64,000 nucleotides of DNA from Schistocerca nitens (GCF_023898315.1 NC_064618.1:248285076-248349075), one strand, 5' to 3'; counted from the stretch's first letter, positions 9,585 to 20,315 are shown. A program made the numbers and translations. The notes: generated by a model from the sequence alone, not told the origin.

Positions 9585-12500
9585 TTGGAGTGGGGATGAT
9601 AATGTGGAGAGTGAAGGGGAGGAAGATACGGAGAGAGAGGGGGGTGGGAAGGAGGACATGGACGCAGATATGACACAGGAGATAAGACAGAGTGAGGGGG
9701 AGGAGGAAATGGACAAAGAAAGGAAAGAGGATATGGACAGAGGGAGATAGGAGGAGGAGATGGACGGTGAGGAGGGGAGTAGATGGACAGAAGGAAGAGG
9801 GAGAGGAGATGGACAGAGAGTGGAGGGAGGAGGGGAAAAGGCGAGTGAGGAGGGAACAGAAGGCCAGGAGGAAATGAAATCAGAGGGGAGGGGGTGGAGG
9901 AGATGAAAAGAGGGGAAGAAGCAGATGGAAGAGAGGGTGGTGGGAAGGGGAGATGGACAGAGAGAGGGGGAGGAGATGAACAGAGAGGGGAGGAGCAGAT
10001 CGACATAGAGGGGAGAAGCAAATGGACAGAGTGGGGAGCAGGAGAAGGACAGAAATCAGGTGAGAGATGTAGATGGGCGGAGAGGGGAGCAGGAGACAGA
10101 CAGAGAGGGGAGCAGGGGATGGACAGAAAGCAGGCAAGAGGAAGAGATGGGCAGAGAGGGGAGCAGGAGATGGACAGAGAGGCGAGAAGGACAGAAAGCA
10201 GGCATGAGGAGGAGATGGGTGGAGAGGGTGCAGGAGATGGGCAGAGAGGGGAGGAGGAGGCCAGAAAGCAGGCGAGAGGAGGAGATGGGCGGTGAGGGGA
10301 GCAGGAGATGGAAAGGGAGGGGTGGAGGAGAACGACAGAAAGCAGGAGAGAGGAGGAGATGGGCAGAGAGGGGAGCAGGAAATGGACAGAGATGCGAGAA
10401 GGACAGAAAGCAGGCATGAGGAGGAGATGGGTGGAGAGGGTGCAGGAGATGGGCAGAGAGGGTAGGAGGAGGACAGAAAGCAGGCGAGATGAGGAGATGG
10501 GCGGTGAGGGGAGCAGGAGATGGGCAGAGAGGGGAAGAGGAGGACTGAAAGCAGGAGAGAGGATGAGATGGGCAGAGAGGCGACCAGGAGATGGAAAGGG
10601 AGGGGTGGAGGAGAACAACAGAAAGCAGGAGAGAGGAGGAGATGGGCAGAGAGGGGAGCAGGAGATGGACAGAGAGGCGAGAAGGACAAAGCAGGCGTGA
10701 GGAGGAGATGGGTGGAGAGGGTGCAGGAGATGGGCAGAGAGGGGAGTAGGAGGACAGAAAGCAGGCGAGAGGAGGAGGTGGGCGGTGTGGGGAGCAGGAG
10801 ATGGAAAGGGAGGGTGGAGGAGAACGACAGAAAGCAGGAGAGAGGAGGAGATGGGCAGAGAGGGGAGCAGGAGATGGACAGAGAGGCGAGAAGGACAGTA
10901 AGCAGGCGTGAGGAGGAGATGGGTGAAGAGGGTGCAGGAGATGGGCTGAGAGGGGACGACAGAAAGCCGGCAAGAGGAGGAGATGGGTGGAGAGGATGCA
11001 GGAGATGAGCAGAGAGGGAAGGAGGAGGACAGAAAGCAGGCGAGAGGAGGAGATGGGCGGTGAGGGGAGCAGGAGATGGGCAGAGAGGGGAGGAGGAGGT
11101 CTGAAAGCAGGAGAGAGGATGAGATGGGCAGAGAGGCGACCAGGAGATGGAAAGGGAGGGGTGGAGGAGAACGACAGAAAACAGGAGAGACGAGGAGATG
11201 GGCAAGGAGGGGAGCAGGAGATGGACAGAGAGGCGAGAAGGACAGAAAGCAAGCATGAGGAGGAGATGGGTGGAGAGGGTGCAGGAGATGGGCAGAGAGG
11301 CTAGGAGGAGGACAGAAAGCAGGCGAGAGGAGGAGATGGGCGGTGAGGGGAGCAGGAGATGGAAAGGGAGGGGTGGAGGAGAATGACAGAAAGCAGGAGA
11401 GACGAGGAGATGGGCAGAGAGGGGAGCAGGAGATGGACAGAGAGGCGAGAAGGACAGAAAGCAGGCTTGAGGAGGAGATGGGTGAAGAGGGTGCAGGAGA
11501 TGGGCAGAGAGGCTAGGAGGAGGACAGAAAGCAGGCGAGAGTAGGAGATGGGCGGTGAGGTTAGCAGGAGATGGGCAGAGAGGGGAGGAGGAGGTCTGAA
11601 AGCAGGAGAGAGGATGAGATGGGCAGAGAGGCGACCAGGAGATGGAAAGGGAGGGGTGGAGGAGATCGACAGAAAGCAGGAGAGAGGAGGAGATGGGCAG
11701 AGAGGGGAGCAGGAGATGGATAGAGAGGCGAGAAGGACAAAGCAGGCGTGAGGAGGAGATGGGTGGAGAGGGTGCAGGAGATGGGCAGAGAGGGGAGGAG
11801 GTGGACAGAAAGCAGGCGATAGGAGGTGATGGGCGGTGAGGGGAGCAGGAGATGGAAAGGGAGGGGTGGAGAAGAACGACAGAAAGCAGGAGAGACGAGG
11901 AGATGGGCAGAGAGGAGAGCAGGAGACGGACAGAGAGGCGAGAAGGACAGTAAGCAGGCGTGAGGAGGAGATGGGTGGAGAGGGTGCAGGAGATGGGCAG
12001 AGAGGGGAGGAGGAGGACAGAAAGCAGGCAAGAGGAGGAGATTGGTGGAGAGGGTGCAGGAGTTAGGCCGAGAGGGGAGGAGGAGGACAGAAAGCAGGCG
12101 AGAGGAGGAGTTGGGTAGAGAGCGGAGCAGGAGATGGACAGAGAGGCAAGAAGGACAGAAATCAGACGTGAGGAGGAGATGGGTGGAGAGGGTGCAGGAG
12201 ATGGGCAGAGAGGGGAGGAGGAGGACAGAAAGCAGGCGAGAGGAGGAGAAAGGCGGTGAGGGGAGCAGGAGATGGAAAGGGAGGAGTGGAGGAGAACGAC
12301 AGAAAGTAGGAGAGACGAGGAGATGGGCAGAGAGGGGAGCAGGAGATGGACAGAGGCGAGAAGGACAGAAAGCAGGCGTGAGGAGATGGGTGGAGAGGGT
12401 GCAGGAGATGGGCAGAGAGGGGAAGAGGAGGCCGGAAAGCAGGCGAGAGGAGGAGATGGGCGGTGAGGGGAGCAGGAGATGAAATGGGAGGGGTGGAGGA

Positions 12501-13079
12501 GAACGACAGAAAGCAGGAGAGAAGAGAAGATGGGTGGAGAGGGTGCAGGACATGGGCAGAGAGGGTAGGAGGAGGACAGAAAGTAGGCGAGAGGAGGTGA
12601 TGGGCGGTGAGGGGAGCAGGAGATGGAAAGGGAGAGGTGGAGGACAACGACAGAAAGCAGGCGAGAGGTGGAGATGGGTGGTGAGTGGAGCAGGAGATGG
12701 AAAGGGAGGGGTGGAGGAGAACGACAGAAAGCAGGAGAGACGAGGAGATGGGCAAGGAGGGGAGCAGGAGATGGACAGAGAGGCGAGAAGGACAGAAAGC
12801 AAGCATGAGGAGGAGATGGGTGGAGAGGGTGCAGGAGATGGGCAGAGAGGCTAGGAGGAGGACAGAAAGCAGGCGAGAGGAGGAGATGGGCGGTGAGGGG
12901 AGCAGGAGATGGAAAGGGAGGGGTGGAGGAGAATGACAGAAAGCAGGAGAGACGAGGAGATGGGCAGAGAGGGGAGCAGGAGATGGACAGAGAGGCGAGA
13001 AGGACAGAAAGCAGGCTTGAGGAGGAGATGGGTGAAGAGGGTGCAGGAGATGGGCAGAGAGGCTAGGAGGAGGACAAAA
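9585..13079 (+). repeat. Polypurine minisatellite (about 70-bp units, 210-bp triplets)
   Basis: About 3.5 kb of this strand is nearly pure G and A. From about 10060 the array is regular and three related modules alternate: one with GATGGGCGGTGAGGGGAGCA, one with GATGGGCAGAGAGGGGAGCA and one with GATGGGTGGAGAGGGTGCAG. The third module recurs every 207-212 bases, or about 280 where an extra monomer is present. The 9585-10060 part is degenerate. The block 11141-11540 recurs at 12691-13075 with a constant offset of 1550 bases. Long open frames on both strands follow from the composition and a triplet period divisible by three; I do not call them genes. Confidence 0.93.
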
Positions 13080-13974
13080 AGAATTGGAGTAAATACATAC
13101 TTCGACCATATCAAGTAATCAGCCAGTCAACACATAAATCAGTAGGACGAAAGTTAGTGGTGATCTTTCCTTACAATTGAGAAACTAATATCGAACTGAA
13201 ATAATAAAAACACAATGATTTAGAGGCACCAAAAGAGACATGCAGAAAGCAAAAGCATGAGAAGAGGCTTTTAGAGTGATCACAGAACAGAGTTGAGGAA
13301 CGTCTTTTCGGAAGTAATGAGACACATTATAACCCCCCCGCCCCCACCCCTTTTGCAGAAATCTGGACGTAGTATGCTGGCCAAAAGTGTGTGGCTCAAA
13401 TGAACGCTACAGAAGCATCTAAAGAATCCTTCATCTCCCAACCTTGCAGCAGTCTGACATCTGCGTTTTTGTGTTTTTCCAGTTAAGACATTTTTGAAGT
13501 GCAGGCTCACGTCAGACGATAATACGCTGATTTCCAATGTTGGTCAGTGGCCTCTGACGCAATATGCGGATTTCTTCAGATGATTTTTCCGCAGCTGCAT
13601 GAAGTGATAGGAGGATCTACGATCCTTAGTAGTTTCTATATAGGCAATGGTTAGGAGCTGTGCCGAGTTCATTCCCCTCAATCATTAGGAAACTACTGCT
13701 TTAAGGGGTTCTTCAGTGAAGTTGTGAAGTTCTGGCAGTACATTGCATAGTGATAACTGGCGAGCCCGTGTAGCTTGGATTAATTTTGTGAGCAGTGGGC
13801 ACCTATGACTATGCTGTTCGGTTTCTCACTCACGTTACACTATTACAAATGGTTATTCTTGTGATTGTTCATAAGCTGCCATGTATGAACCGCAGCCTCA
13901 TGAAAAATAAATCCAAAAACTCCATCAGATGGATTCTACCCAGTTACTTTTCCATCTATGTTAAGGTGTAAACA
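13080..13974. other. No gene recognised
   Basis: This is unique-looking sequence after the minisatellite. An 85-codon minus-strand frame (13280-13537) spans a C-rich run on the plus strand and has no family motif. Confidence 0.4.
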
Positions 13975-14141
13975 CTTCAGTCCGGAACCGCGCTGCTGCT
14001 ACGGTCGCAGGTTCGAATCCTGCCTCGGGCATGGATGTGTGTGATGTCCATAGGTTAGTTAGGTTTAAGTACTTCTAAGTCTAGGGGACTGATGACCTAA
14101 GATGTTAAGTGTCATAATGCTCAGAGCTATTTGAACCATTT
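13975..14141 (+). mobile_element. tRNA-derived SINE, 5'-truncated
   Basis: The plus-strand copy lacks the first part of the tRNA head. It begins in the anticodon-arm region, keeps the B box GGTTCGAATCC, and runs through GGTTAGTTAGGTTTAAGTA to the GAACCATT end. It lies at the left edge of the LINE remnant that hosts the nested insertions. Confidence 0.8.
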
Positions 14142-14517
14142 GAAGGCATAAAGTTGCGCTCTTTATTATAGATTCTTACTTTGTGTCTGCTCCAGCTATC
14201 ATTAATACTGAAACACTATCTATAACAAAAGCAACGAGAAAGCTGGAACAGAACTAGCAACCAGCAACTCGCACTTTTCTCATATGACATTCTGACAGCT
14301 ATGGATGAAAGTAATCAGATAGACACTATTACTTGATTTCCAAAAAGCACTTGACACCAGTAGTTTTTAACGAAAGTACGATCAAACGAAATTTGTGACT
14401 GGATTGTGGATTTCTAGGTAGTGAGGATGCAGCATATCTTAGGTGGGGGGAGTTGTAATAGCTGCTTCAAGCGTGCCCCAGGGAAGTTTTTGGGACCCTT
14501 ATTGTTAATGCTATATA

Positions 14518-15939
14518 CACTCCTGGGAATTGAAATAAGAACACCGTGAATTCATTGTCCCAGGAAGGGGAAACTTTATTGACACATTCCTGGGGTCAGA
14601 TACATCACATGATCACACTGACAGAACCATAGGCACATAGACACAGGCAACAGAGCATGCACAATGTCGGCACTAGTACAGTGTATATCCACCTTTCGCA
14701 GCAATGCAGGCTGCTATTCTCCCATGGAGACGATCGTAGAGATGCTGGATGTAGTCCTGTGGAACGGCTTGCCATGCCATTTCCACCTGGCGCCTCAGTT
14801 GGACCAGCGTTCGTGCTGGACGTGCAGACCGCGTGAGACGACGCTTCATCCAGTCCCAAACATGCTCAATGGGGGACAGATCCGGAGATCGTGCTGGCCA
14901 GGGTAGTTGACTTACACCTTCTAGAGCACGTTGGGTGGCACGGGACACATGCGGACGTGCATTGTCCTGTTGGAACAGCAAGTTCCCTTGCCGGTCTAGG
15001 AATGGTAGAACGATGGGTTCGATGACGGTTTGGATGTACCGTGCACTATTCAGTGTCCCCTCGACGATCACCAGTGGTGTACGGCCAGTGTAGGAGATCG
15101 CTCCCCACACCATGATGCCGGGTGTTGGCCCTGTGTGCCTCGGTCGTAAGCAGTCCTGATTGTGGCGCTCACCTGCACGGCGCCAAACACGCATACGACC
15201 ATCATTGGCACCAAGGCAGAAGCGACTCTCATCGCTGAAGACGACACGTCTCCATTCGTCCCTCCATTCACGCCTGTCGCGACACCACTGGAGGCGGGCT
15301 GCACGATGTTGGGGCGTGAGCGGAAGACGGCCTAACGGTGTGCGGGACCGTAGCCCAGCTTCATGGAGACGGTTGCGAATGGTCCTCGCCGATACCCCAG
15401 GAGCAACAGTGTCCCTAATTTGCTGGGAAGTGGCGGTGCGGTCCCCTACGGCACTGCGTAGGATCCTACGGTCTTGGCGTGCATCCGTGCGTCGCTGCGG
15501 TCCGGTCCCAGGTCGACGGGCACGTGCACCTTCCGCCGACCACTGGCGACAACATCGATGTACTGTGGAGACCTCACGCCCCACGTGTTGAGCAATTCGG
15601 CGGTACGTCCACCCGGCCTCCCGCATGCCCACTATACGCCCTCGCTCAAAGTCCGTCAACTGCACATACGGTTCACGTCCACGCTGTCGCGGCATGCTGC
15701 CAGTGTTAAAGACTGCGATGGAGCTCCGTATGCCACGGCAAACTGGCTGACACTGACGGCGGCGATGCACAAATGCTGCGCAGCTAGCGCCATTCGACGG
15801 CCAACACCGCGGTTCCTGGTGTGTCCGCTATGCCGTGCGTGTGATCATTGCTTGTACAGCCCTCTCGCAGTGTCCGGAGCAAGTATGGTGGGTCTGACAC
15901 ACCGGTGTCAATGTGTTCTTTTTTCCATTTCCAGGAGTG
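14518..15939 (-). mobile_element. Full-length Tc1-like transposon, copy 2 of 2
   Basis: The element is 1422 bp with TA on both sides (14516-14517 and 15940-15941) and ends starting CACTCCTGGGAATTGAAATA. It is nearly identical to 1416-2835. It splits the LINE between its PQGS-like block and the following INDLSDNINN block, so the insertion site and the pre-insertion sequence can be read directly. Confidence 0.93.
14673..15695 (-). CDS. Tc1-like transposase, apparently intact
   Basis: The frame encodes 340 residues from ATG at 15695 and is a near-duplicate of the protein at 1570-2592. The visible protein differences are few, for example LRSRTPLG against LRSYTPLG and QDCLRPRH against QDCIRPRH. 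The double helix-turn-helix and all three catalytic residues are kept (FSDESRF, QDNARPH, SPIEHVW; 32 residues between the last two). Two uninterrupted genes of the same length support the view that this family was active recently and may still supply enzyme. The surrounding LINE is unrelated and older. Confidence 0.9.
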   Translation of the reverse strand: MPRQRGREPYVQLTDFERGRIVGMREAGWTYRRIAQHVGREVSTVHRCCRQWSAEGARARRPGTGPQRRTDARQDRRILRSAVGDRTATSQQIRDTVAPGVSARTIRNRLHEAGLRSRTPLGRLPLTPQHRAARLQWCRDRREWRDEWRRVVFSDESRFCLGANDGRMRVWRRAGERHNQDCLRPRHTGPTPGIMVWGAISYTGRTPLVIVEGTLNSARYIQTVIEPIVLPFLDRQGNLLFQQDNARPHVSRATQRALEGVSQLPWPARSPDLSPIEHVWDWMKRRLTRSARPARTLVQLRRQVEMAWQAVPQDYIQHLYDRLHGRIAACIAAKGGYTLY

Positions 15940-15970
15940 TATTAATGACCTGTCAGACAACATTAATAAT

Positions 15971-16149
15971 GAAATTTCCTGTCAGATTAAAACTGTGTGC
16001 CGGACGGAGACTCGAACTCGGGACCTTTGCCTTTCGCAGGCAAGTGTTCCACTATCTGTGCTACCCAAGCACGACTCCCGCCCCGTCCTCACAGCTCCAA
16101 TTTCTGCCAGTACCTCGCACTCCTACCTTCCAACATCTGCATCTGGAAG
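15971..16149 (-). mobile_element. tRNA-derived SINE, second type, perfect 10-bp TSD
   Basis: The complement of this 179-bp insert contains a tRNA-like block ending GGTCCCGAGTTCGAGTCTCC and a GCACACAGTTTTAATCTG tail. The target duplication CATTAATAAT is perfect (15961-15970 and 16150-16159) and lies in LINE sequence. The same family appears at 62222-62618 and as a fragment at 56720-56770. Confidence 0.85.
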
Positions 16150-16559
16150 CATTAATAATAATCACAAACTGTTTTCCAAGTGGTATGATTGTTTGTAATG
16201 AAATGCTATCTGAAAAAGAAGAGCTGCAGAAATATTCAGAGAGATTTTGAAACGACTTCAGAGTGGTGTAAAGATTGGCAATTTGCTTTAAATGTTTATA
16301 AATGATAAATTGTGCACTTCATAAAAATGAAAGCCGTACTACCCCAGCATCAGTATGTCACTAATGGATTTAGTCAATCATACAAAAACCTGAATGTAAC
16401 AGTTATTCAGATTAACGTGGCCACCGCCTATGTTCGAAGTCAACGTACAATAACTACTCAGAGGTTCGCCTGCCGCCGTAGGTCAACTACACCGTGCACG
16501 GTAAAATGGCGCTAACCAAAACTGGCGGTAAGGTAAATGTGCTGCAGCATGGGCCACAG

Positions 16560-16855
16560 TTGACAGGGGTGAACGACTGCTGGGGAGATGTTTATGGGCG
16601 AACGGATGTGCCACTGTGAAGCAACTGATCACCCAGATGAATCAAGGGACTACCAACAGTGTCTCCTCGACAACTGTCCAGAGAACGTTGCTGCGTATGG
16701 GCCTCCGCAGCAGGTGCCTGATTCATTCACTCATGCCGGCAGCTGTTCTCGGCGACAAAGGACGGAATTTTCACGCGAGTTACGCAACTGGTCGTCCACT
16801 GGGTGGCGACAGGTGGACTTTTCAGGTGAATCACGGTTTATGTTCCAACAGACAC
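16560..16855 (+). pseudogene. Tc1-like transposase, N-terminal part
   Basis: Readable blocks in changing frames include CATVKQLITQMNQGT (helix-turn-helix region), SSTTVQRTLLRMGLRSRC and RQVDFSGESRFMFQQ. The last corresponds to the SDESRF catalytic block, with Gly in place of the first catalytic Asp. The frame shifts near 16745. The gene is interrupted right after this block by the piggyBac/SINE insertions and continues at 18752. Confidence 0.75.
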
Positions 16856-17109
16856 TTAACCCTTTCACTGCGTATTTACTCTCACCGGCTCCCGCCCTGT
16901 GCGCGTTATTTTCACCCGGTGCGTATATATACGACTGCAGCAGTCTACCGTTATTATTGAGATAACAATGAGACGCAAAATCCAGTATTGTCGGTGTAAA
17001 TCGTTTCCTTTTTTAAATCTTTGTTCAGAAAGGTTTATTTTGTTCAAAAAAGGTACTTTATTAGGAGAAAAAAATACAAAACATATTACATTAGTAATAC
17101 TTCAAAGTG

Positions 17110-18370
17110 TGATATCTCTCCAAACAAAAATTCCAACATAAAGGCACATTACATTTTACACAAATGTATCTTGTGTCACTTCATTTATCACGTTTTGCAC
17201 ATACAATACACCTCTGGGCGGCCTTCTTCTTTGAAGTTCCTGGGATTAGCGAGATAAAGTGGCGCTCAGTTAGGCTAAGGGATTGTCACCATCAGCCGAT
17301 CTCCTTCCACGACGTCCCTCTGTTTGCGGTTGGTGGTGAACCTCTAGGATCTCCTTGATAAGTTTCTGTTGAAAATCAGATACTGAAATATTTCGTCCCG
17401 TTTGAGTTTTATATAATGCATGCGCATTGAGCAGAGACAGATCCGCCAAATGAAAAAAATACTTTTTTATACTATTTTACAGTTTTTCGTACACATTCTA
17501 CTGAACTTAGCATCATGTCGCTCCTGTCGACGGCCCCCATATTTTCAGTGTAGCTTACGATGCAAGCTGGTTTTGTTTTGGGTTCATTCGTGGTTCTGTC
17601 AATTTTGTCAGTCGCTGTGATTTCGCTTGTATGAAGAGTTGAAAGCATCCTCACTTCCCGCTTGTCCTGCCACTTCAGAGCAAGAAGTTTGTCTGTTGAC
17701 ATAAACTCGATCTCGCCTTTTCTAAGTTTTTTTGATAAAGCAGGCATGCCTCTGCGGTTTGTTCTCACAGTTCCACAGGCATTAGTCATTCTGTCGTGCA
17801 AATAAGAAAATAACATTGGGCTAGTGTACCAATTGTCAACATATAATGTGTGACCTTTACCAAGGTAACGTTCAAGTAAAATGAGAACAATGCTTCCAGG
17901 TACTCCAACATTTACACCAAAGTCAGTTTCTTTTTTTACGTCTGTTGCTGCACCCACATAAATAATAAAGTCAAGAAATTATCCGTCCACCCATAGTCAG
18001 CTGGATTGGGCATGATAATGTCCTCGTCGTCACTTTGGTTTAGAATACTCAGCAGGTCATCGTCTGTAAACGGACGGTAATTTGGTTCAAATGGCTCTGA
18101 GCACTATGGGACTCAACTGCTGAGGTCATTAGTCCCCTAGAACTTAGAACTAGTTAAACCTAACTAACCTAAGGACATCACAAACATCCATGCCCGAGGC
18201 AGGATTCGAACCTGCGACCGTAGCGGTCTCGCGGTTCCAGACTGCAGCGCCAGAACCGCGCGGCCACTTCGGCCGGCGACGGTAATTTGCGTCATTTTAT
18301 TCGGTAAAGCGGAAACGGCCGCACACAAACTAGGTAATATAGCGATACGAATGAACTCAGCAGAAAGAGA
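17110..18370 (-). pseudogene. piggyBac-like transposase, deleted
   Basis: The clearest block is 17472-17957, which reads DNWYTSPMLFSYLHDRMTN, GTVRTNRRGMPALSKKL and MGAVDRSDMM. These are hallmark piggyBac segments and include two of the three catalytic Asp residues. Below 17472, past a stop, the frame still shows the C-terminal Cys-rich tail (CIVCAKT-like spelling near 17170-17210). Upstream, an acidic N-terminal part (LLSILNQSDDEDIIM) is joined by deletion and frameshift to DFIIYVGAATD, so the central part with the first catalytic Asp is missing. A SINE interrupts the N-terminal region at 18085-18277. The usual length is near 550-600 residues; about 250 remain. Confidence 0.85.
18085..18277 (-). 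mobile_element. tRNA-derived SINE, perfect 12-bp TSD
   Basis: This is the main SINE family with its head at high coordinates and the B box GGTTCGAATCC on the complement. The duplication GACGGTAATTTG is perfect (18073-18084 and 18278-18289) and derives from the piggyBac sequence, so this SINE landed after the piggyBac element. Confidence 0.92.
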
Positions 18371-18584
18371 ATTCAGCATTCAATAGTCGTTCAGGTATTT
18401 CCTTGTACTCCAACAATTAAACTGCATACTTGCGCAACAATTACCTCCGACTCGCTGGCCCGTTGTCGGCGTTATACGTAACTATACGACTGTAGGAGGG
18501 AACCGCTGTTTATAGCAAATAGTATATATACGTTTGGAGCACTGAAACGATTAGCGTATATTTACGTCTGGAGCAGTGAAAAGG

Positions 18585-18751
18585 TTAACATCTGAGGTCA
18601 TCAGTCCCCTAGACTTAGAACTACTTAAACCTAACTAACCTTTAAGGACATCACACACAGCCATGCCCGAGGCTGGATTCGAACCTGCGACCGTAGCAGC
18701 AGCGCGGTTCCGGACTGAAGCGCCTAGAACCGCTCGGCCACAGCGGCCGGC
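18585..18751 (-). mobile_element. tRNA-derived SINE, tail missing
   Basis: The copy starts at the piggyBac TTAA (TTAACATCTGAGGTCATCAG) and runs to the GCCGGC head. The terminal GGTTCAAATGGCTCTGAGCA part expected on the left side of the piggyBac is absent, so a small deletion went with the piggyBac insertion or with later events. The SINE itself interrupts the Tc1-like transposase at 16560-19250. Confidence 0.85.
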
Positions 18752-19250
18752 GGCATGTATGGTCCTGCAAGAATCGTCGTAAGGGTCCAGGCCGGAGGGG
18801 GGAGTTTTGTGGTCTGAGGAATTTTTTCGTGGCAATTGGATGATCTCGTGTCTCTGGAAGGCACAGTGGTTCAGCACAAGTATGAATCTATCCCTAGGGA
18901 CCACTTCCGCCCCTACATGCAGTTTGTTTTTTTCCTTGGCACGATAGCATCTACCAACAGGACAATGCAACGTGCAACAGAGCTCGTAGTGTATGTGTGT
19001 GGTTAGAAGAGCACTAGGATCATTTTACTGTATTCCCTCGGTCACAAAACTAATCGGGTTTAAAAACAATCGAGAATCTGTGGGATCACCTCGATAGAGA
19101 CGTTCGCGCTGTGGATCCTCACCTGACGCAGCTGGCACGGCATTGGAGTCCACATGTCTCCGGGTCCCTGTCGGCACCTTCCATAACCTCACTAACCATC
19201 TTTCGACACATCTGTGCTGCAAAAGGTGGTTATTCGGTCTTTTGACAGGT
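18752..19250 (+). pseudogene. Tc1-like transposase, C-terminal part
   Basis: After the SINE the transposase resumes. YQQDNATCNRARS carries the second catalytic Asp and TIENLWDHLDRDVR carries the catalytic Glu. The end reads HICAAKGGYSVF just before the right TIR. Stops lie between these blocks. With 16560-16855 it makes up one degenerate gene. Confidence 0.75.
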
Positions 19251-19285
19251 GGTCACATTAATGTGACTGGATCGTGTATGTTCAC

Positions 19286-19463
19286 GGTAAACAAAACCAA
19301 CACAATTGTAAAATACTTTATTGACCGAAGTCTTGCACGATAGAAAACGCTATACACTACCACAGTTTCGGGTTCTTAGTCTTATCATCAGGTGTGTATA
19401 GCGACTTTATCGTGCAAGACTTCGGTCAAAAAGTATTTTACAACTGTTACTGGTTTGTTTACC
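19286..19463. mobile_element. Foldback MITE with 72-bp arms
   Basis: The left arm (GGTAAACAAAACCAACACAA onward to GCTATACAC) and the right arm are inverted copies of about 72 bp separated by about 34 bp. The shared core TTGACCGAAGTCTTGCACGA is kept almost unchanged. There is no coding capacity. It sits between the Tc1 right end and the resumed LINE. Confidence 0.8.
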
Positions 19464-19821
19464 ATTAACATGTTGCAGAACAGTTGTGGATATATGGACG
19501 GTGTTGATAAATGACCACGTAGACTCAATCTTGGGAAATCAAGTGGCAGAATAAGGGGGAAATATAGTCTGCAAAGGAGTTTGCTTAGAAAACACTTGTG
19601 CTCTCCTTCTTAGACTATTGTTCTAGTACGTGAGACTCAAGCTAAACAGGATTCTCGGAGGGGACATTGAACGTATTCAAATAAGTGCAGCGCATATGGG
19701 CACAGCTTGGTTTGACTCATGAGACAGCGTTATGGGAAGAGCTGAATTGGAAGACGCTAACTGTCCCGCAGAAGCCTACTCACAAAGTTTCAACAACCAG
19801 TATTAAGTGAGGAATCTAGGA

Positions 19822-20009
19822 GTGGCCGTGGGGTTAGAGGCGCCATGTCACTAATGGTGCGACCCCTCCCGCCGGAGGTTCGAGTCCTCCCTCGGGCATG
19901 GGTGTGACTGTTGTTCTTAGCGTTAAGTTAGTTTAAGTAGTGTGTAAGTCTTGGGACCGATGACCTCAGCAGTTTGGTCCCTTAGGAATTTACACACACT
20001 TGAACAATA
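19822..20009 (+). mobile_element. tRNA-derived SINE, variant family
   Basis: The head resembles a tRNA (TGGCCGTGGGGTTAGAGG as A box, GGTTCGAGTCC as B box). It continues through GGGCATGGGTGTGACTGTTG to GACCTCAGCAGTTTGGTCCC and ends AATTTACACACACTTGAA. It is related to, but distinct from, the main SINE, whose tail ends CCATTTGAACC. It interrupts the LINE 3' region. Confidence 0.75.
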
Positions 20010-20112
20010 AGCCACAATCCCTTAAGCATCGCTTCCGCAGGCACTGCAAAGACAAGACAGCGTACTTATAACGCTCACAGAGTCAGTTAAATGTTCAGTC
20101 TTCCCGCAATCC

Positions 20113-20315
20113 AAAAAAATGGTTCAAATGGCTCTGAGCACTATGGGACTCAACTGCTGTGGTTATCAGTCCCCTAGAACTTAGAACTAGTTAAACCTAA
20201 CTAACCTAAGGACATCACAAACATCCATGCCCGAGGCAGGATTCGAACCTGCGACCGTAGCGGTCTTGCGGTTCCAGACTGCAGCGCCTTTAACCGCACG
20301 GCCACTTCGGCCGGC
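20113..20315 (-). mobile_element. tRNA-derived SINE, perfect 11-bp TSD
   Basis: This main-family SINE has the duplication TCCCGCAATCC (20102-20112 and 20316-20326) taken from the LINE 3' coding end. It starts after an A run on the low side and ends GGCCGGC. Confidence 0.92.

Larger units (their letters stand above)
16860..18584 (-). mobile_element. piggyBac-like transposon with TTAA target duplication
   Basis: TTAA lies on both sides (16856-16859 and 18585-18588). The ends CCCTTTCACTGCGTATTTAC (left) and CCTTTTCACTGCTCCAGACG (complement of right) are matching terminal repeats of the CCYTTT type. A deleted piggyBac transposase runs on the minus strand. The right TTAA lies in SINE sequence; the rest of that SINE's tail is not present on the left side. 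Confidence 0.85.
16399..19276 (+). mobile_element. Decayed Tc1-like transposon with nested insertions
   Basis: The left end (CAGTTATTCAGATTAACGTG after TA at 16397-16398) and the right end (complement CACGATCCAGTCACATTAAT, with TA at 19277-19278) form diverged TIRs that share the GTGGCCACC/GTGACCACC block. A plus-strand transposase is split by a SINE (18585-18751) and the piggyBac element (16860-18584). Without the inserts it would be about 970 bp, so it also has internal deletions. Confidence 0.8.

Noticed and set aside
9880..11256. 458-codon Pro/Ser-rich frame and similar frames in the polypurine array
   Set aside because: Low-complexity product of a purine-only tandem repeat; frames overlap on both strands, begin without good starts and run into a SINE or unique DNA.
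13280..13537. 85-codon minus-strand frame
   Set aside because: Contains a homopolymer-derived Gly run and no recognisable domain; no supporting signals.
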